Shown here piece after piece: positions 6,796-7,204 of a stretch of 7,204 nucleotides of DNA. Position numbers and translations under genes: made by a program. The DNA comes from Spirochaetaceae bacterium. GTDB taxonomy: Bacteria; Spirochaetota; Spirochaetia; Treponematales; Breznakiellaceae. Under the pieces are notes generated by a model. That model made no database searches. It worked only from the letters and a program-made list of their open reading frames with translations, and was not told the DNA's origin. Position 1 is the stretch's first letter, and the number at the start of each line of letters is the position of its first letter. The DNA lies in assembly GCA_031257135.1 (NCBI GenBank), contig JAIRPH010000117.1, positions 1 through 7,204 on the forward strand, in the 5' to 3' direction.

Positions 6796-6849
6796 TGTTA
6801 TAAAAATATGACCCCCGATGTAACGCTGTAGTTGCACAAATCCGGTATG

Positions 6850-6875
6850 CGGACGCGGTAAGTTTTATCCGTCCG
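6850..6875 (-). promoter_or_regulatory. Hairpin in the predicted 5' leader of the acyl-CoA synthetase mRNA
   Basis: CGGACG (6850-6855) and CGTCCG (6870-6875) form a perfect 6-bp stem around a 14-nt loop. The sequence just left of it (TCCG at 6841-6844 with CGGA at 6850-6853) could form a competing small hairpin. This may be simple leader structure. I match it to no known riboswitch. Confidence 0.3.
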
Positions 6876-6940
6876 GGGCATCCTAGGGCGATCTGGGTCA
6901 AGTCTTGTGTTATGCAGGCGGGCGGGCTTTGCTGACTTTG

Positions 6941-6994
6941 TTTTATATAACTTTAAGTTGATAAAATTATATAAAATATAATAAACTTAAAGAA
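6941..6994. repeat. Overlapping AT-rich inverted repeats around the ligase promoter (possible operators)
   Basis: There are two perfect inverted repeats. TTTTATATAA (6941-6950) pairs with TTATATAAAA (6967-6976), and CTTTAAGTT (6951-6959) pairs with AACTTAAAG (6984-6992). Viewed as sites, AACTTTAAGTT (6949-6959) is itself an 11-bp palindrome around a central T, and AACTTAAAGAA (6984-6994) is a partial second copy centred 35 bp away. One copy lies in the -35/-10 spacer and the other about 9-19 bp past the predicted transcript start, positions suited to repression. Confidence 0.45.
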
Positions 6995-7003
6995 AATTGT
7001 CAA
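6975..7003 (-). promoter_or_regulatory. Strong sigma-70-type promoter, probably for the acyl-CoA synthetase gene
   Basis: On the minus strand, TTGACA (7003-6998, 6 of 6) and TATATT (6980-6975, 5 of 6) are separated by exactly 17 bp. The predicted start near 6968 would give an mRNA leader of about 185 nt before ATG 6783, retaining the GGGGAG site. The region is very AT-rich, so chance hexamers are more likely, but a perfect -35 with ideal spacing is persuasive. Confidence 0.6.
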
Positions 7004-7029
7004 TAGACGCATAAGCCTTATTATCAAGA

Positions 7030-7072
7030 CCGCCGTAAAACCCCGCCCTTTAGGGCTGGGGATATAAGGCGG
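7030..7072. repeat. Nested palindromic element, REP-like or IS200/IS605-end-like
   Basis: A 43-bp imperfect palindrome with three stacked stems: CCGCC (7030-7034) with GGCGG (7068-7072), a symmetric 6x6 internal loop, CCCC (7041-7044) with GGGG (7058-7061), then GCCC (7045-7048) with GGGC (7053-7056), closed by TTTA, with a single T bulge at 7057. Such GC-rich hairpins are typical of REP elements and of IS200/IS605 ends. On the minus strand the inner stem is followed by TTTT, so it could also terminate transcription coming from the right. Confidence 0.5.
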
Positions 7073-7104
7073 CATAGCGGGATACAATTTGTTGCATGGA
7101 CTAC

Positions 7105-7134
7105 TTGACATTCTGATAAAGCCTCCTGTATACT
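7105..7134 (+). promoter_or_regulatory. Near-consensus promoter pointing out of the window
   Basis: TTGACA (7105-7110, 6 of 6) and TATACT (7129-7134, 5 of 6) are separated by 18 bp, with an AT-rich downstream edge. The predicted start is near 7141. It is among the strongest-looking promoters in the window and drives a transcript with no open frame in the visible 64 nt, suggesting a stable RNA or a long structured leader. Confidence 0.65.
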
Positions 7135-7140
7135 AAAAAT

Positions 7141-7204
7141 GTTGAAAAAACCTACCCACGCAACGTGGGAAAGTAACGTCTATGGAGAGACCGTAAGTCC
7201 GAGG
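7141..7204 (+). ncRNA. 5' end of a putative structured RNA (cut by the window edge)
   Basis: The transcript predicted from the promoter at 7105-7134 begins here. Two hairpins are visible: CCCACG-CAA-CGTGGG (7155-7169) and TATGG-AGAGA-CCGTA (7181-7195, with one T-G wobble). The only ATG (7182) opens a four-codon frame. The second hairpin followed by AGT resembles, from memory, the TATGG...CCGTAGGT hairpin near the 5' end of IscB-associated omega-RNAs (HEARO). That is a short motif match only, and the flanking stem is not evident. It could equally be a leader of an mRNA or rRNA operon. The window ends too early to decide. Confidence 0.35.
7145..7169 (-). terminator. Possible intrinsic terminator of a minus-strand gene lying to the right
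   Basis: Read on the minus strand, the perfect 6-bp stem CCCACG-TTG-CGTGGG (7169-7155) is followed by TAGG and six T (7150-7145). This is terminator-like, although the T-run starts four bases after the stem. It competes with the reading of the same stem as part of a plus-strand RNA; both could be true. Confidence 0.35.

Noticed and set aside
6784..6837. 18-codon N-terminal extension of the acyl-CoA synthetase
   Set aside because: It overlaps the GGGGAG ribosome binding site and adds a sequence (IGGHIFITGEKN) not expected in the family. ATG 6783 is well supported.
7137..7204. tRNA, tmRNA, RNase P RNA or common riboswitch at the right edge
   Set aside because: I checked the visible stretch by eye against remembered core motifs of these RNAs and found no match. 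Only the omega-RNA-like hairpin remained, and that is tentative.
1..7204. CRISPR array or tandem repeats
   Set aside because: I saw no regularly spaced direct repeats of 20 bp or more anywhere in the window.

Overview
The window looks like chromosomal DNA of a spirochaete, most likely a termite-gut-type Treponema. I infer this from moderate GC with AT-rich promoters, a short spirochaete-style lipoprotein, a FadD-like ligase, a free-standing RlmL/YpsC-type methylase, and a fragment of a small ExK-motif protein whose N-terminus (MAEMMVEEA) recalls a family multiplied in termite-gut treponemes. This is recognition from memory; no search was run.

Layout. Positions 1-179 hold the open 3' end of an unidentified plus-strand gene. 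It runs into a broken PD-(D/E)XK-like gene (167-609), which has a frameshift after its start and no C-terminus. The broken gene meets tetR (606-1190, minus) tail to tail, sharing a TTAA. tetR lies with zero spacing behind a THUMP-type rRNA methylase gene (1191-2372, minus), and the two form an operon. A 172-bp divergent region carries back-to-back promoters, a palindrome and a GC-rich hairpin. It leads into a small lipoprotein gene (2545-3204, plus) and an RNase II-family exonuclease gene (3276-5096, plus). The exonuclease gene converges, with a 4-bp gap, on an acyl-CoA synthetase gene (5101-6783, minus).

The last 420 bp (6784-7204) have no convincing protein gene but are rich in signals. They contain a long ligase leader, a strong minus-strand promoter wrapped in AT inverted repeats, a nested REP/IS200-like palindrome, a near-consensus plus-strand promoter, and the first ~64 nt of what may be a structured RNA cut off by the window edge.

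Functionally, the methylase and exonuclease both belong to RNA metabolism, the ligase to fatty-acid activation, and the TetR protein has no visible ligand. Two observations deserve most attention. First, three genes have a -10 element only 6-7 nt before the start codon and no usable Shine-Dalgarno, which suggests leaderless mRNAs. Second, the right edge may be the 5' end of a structured RNA, possibly IscB omega-RNA (HEARO)-like.
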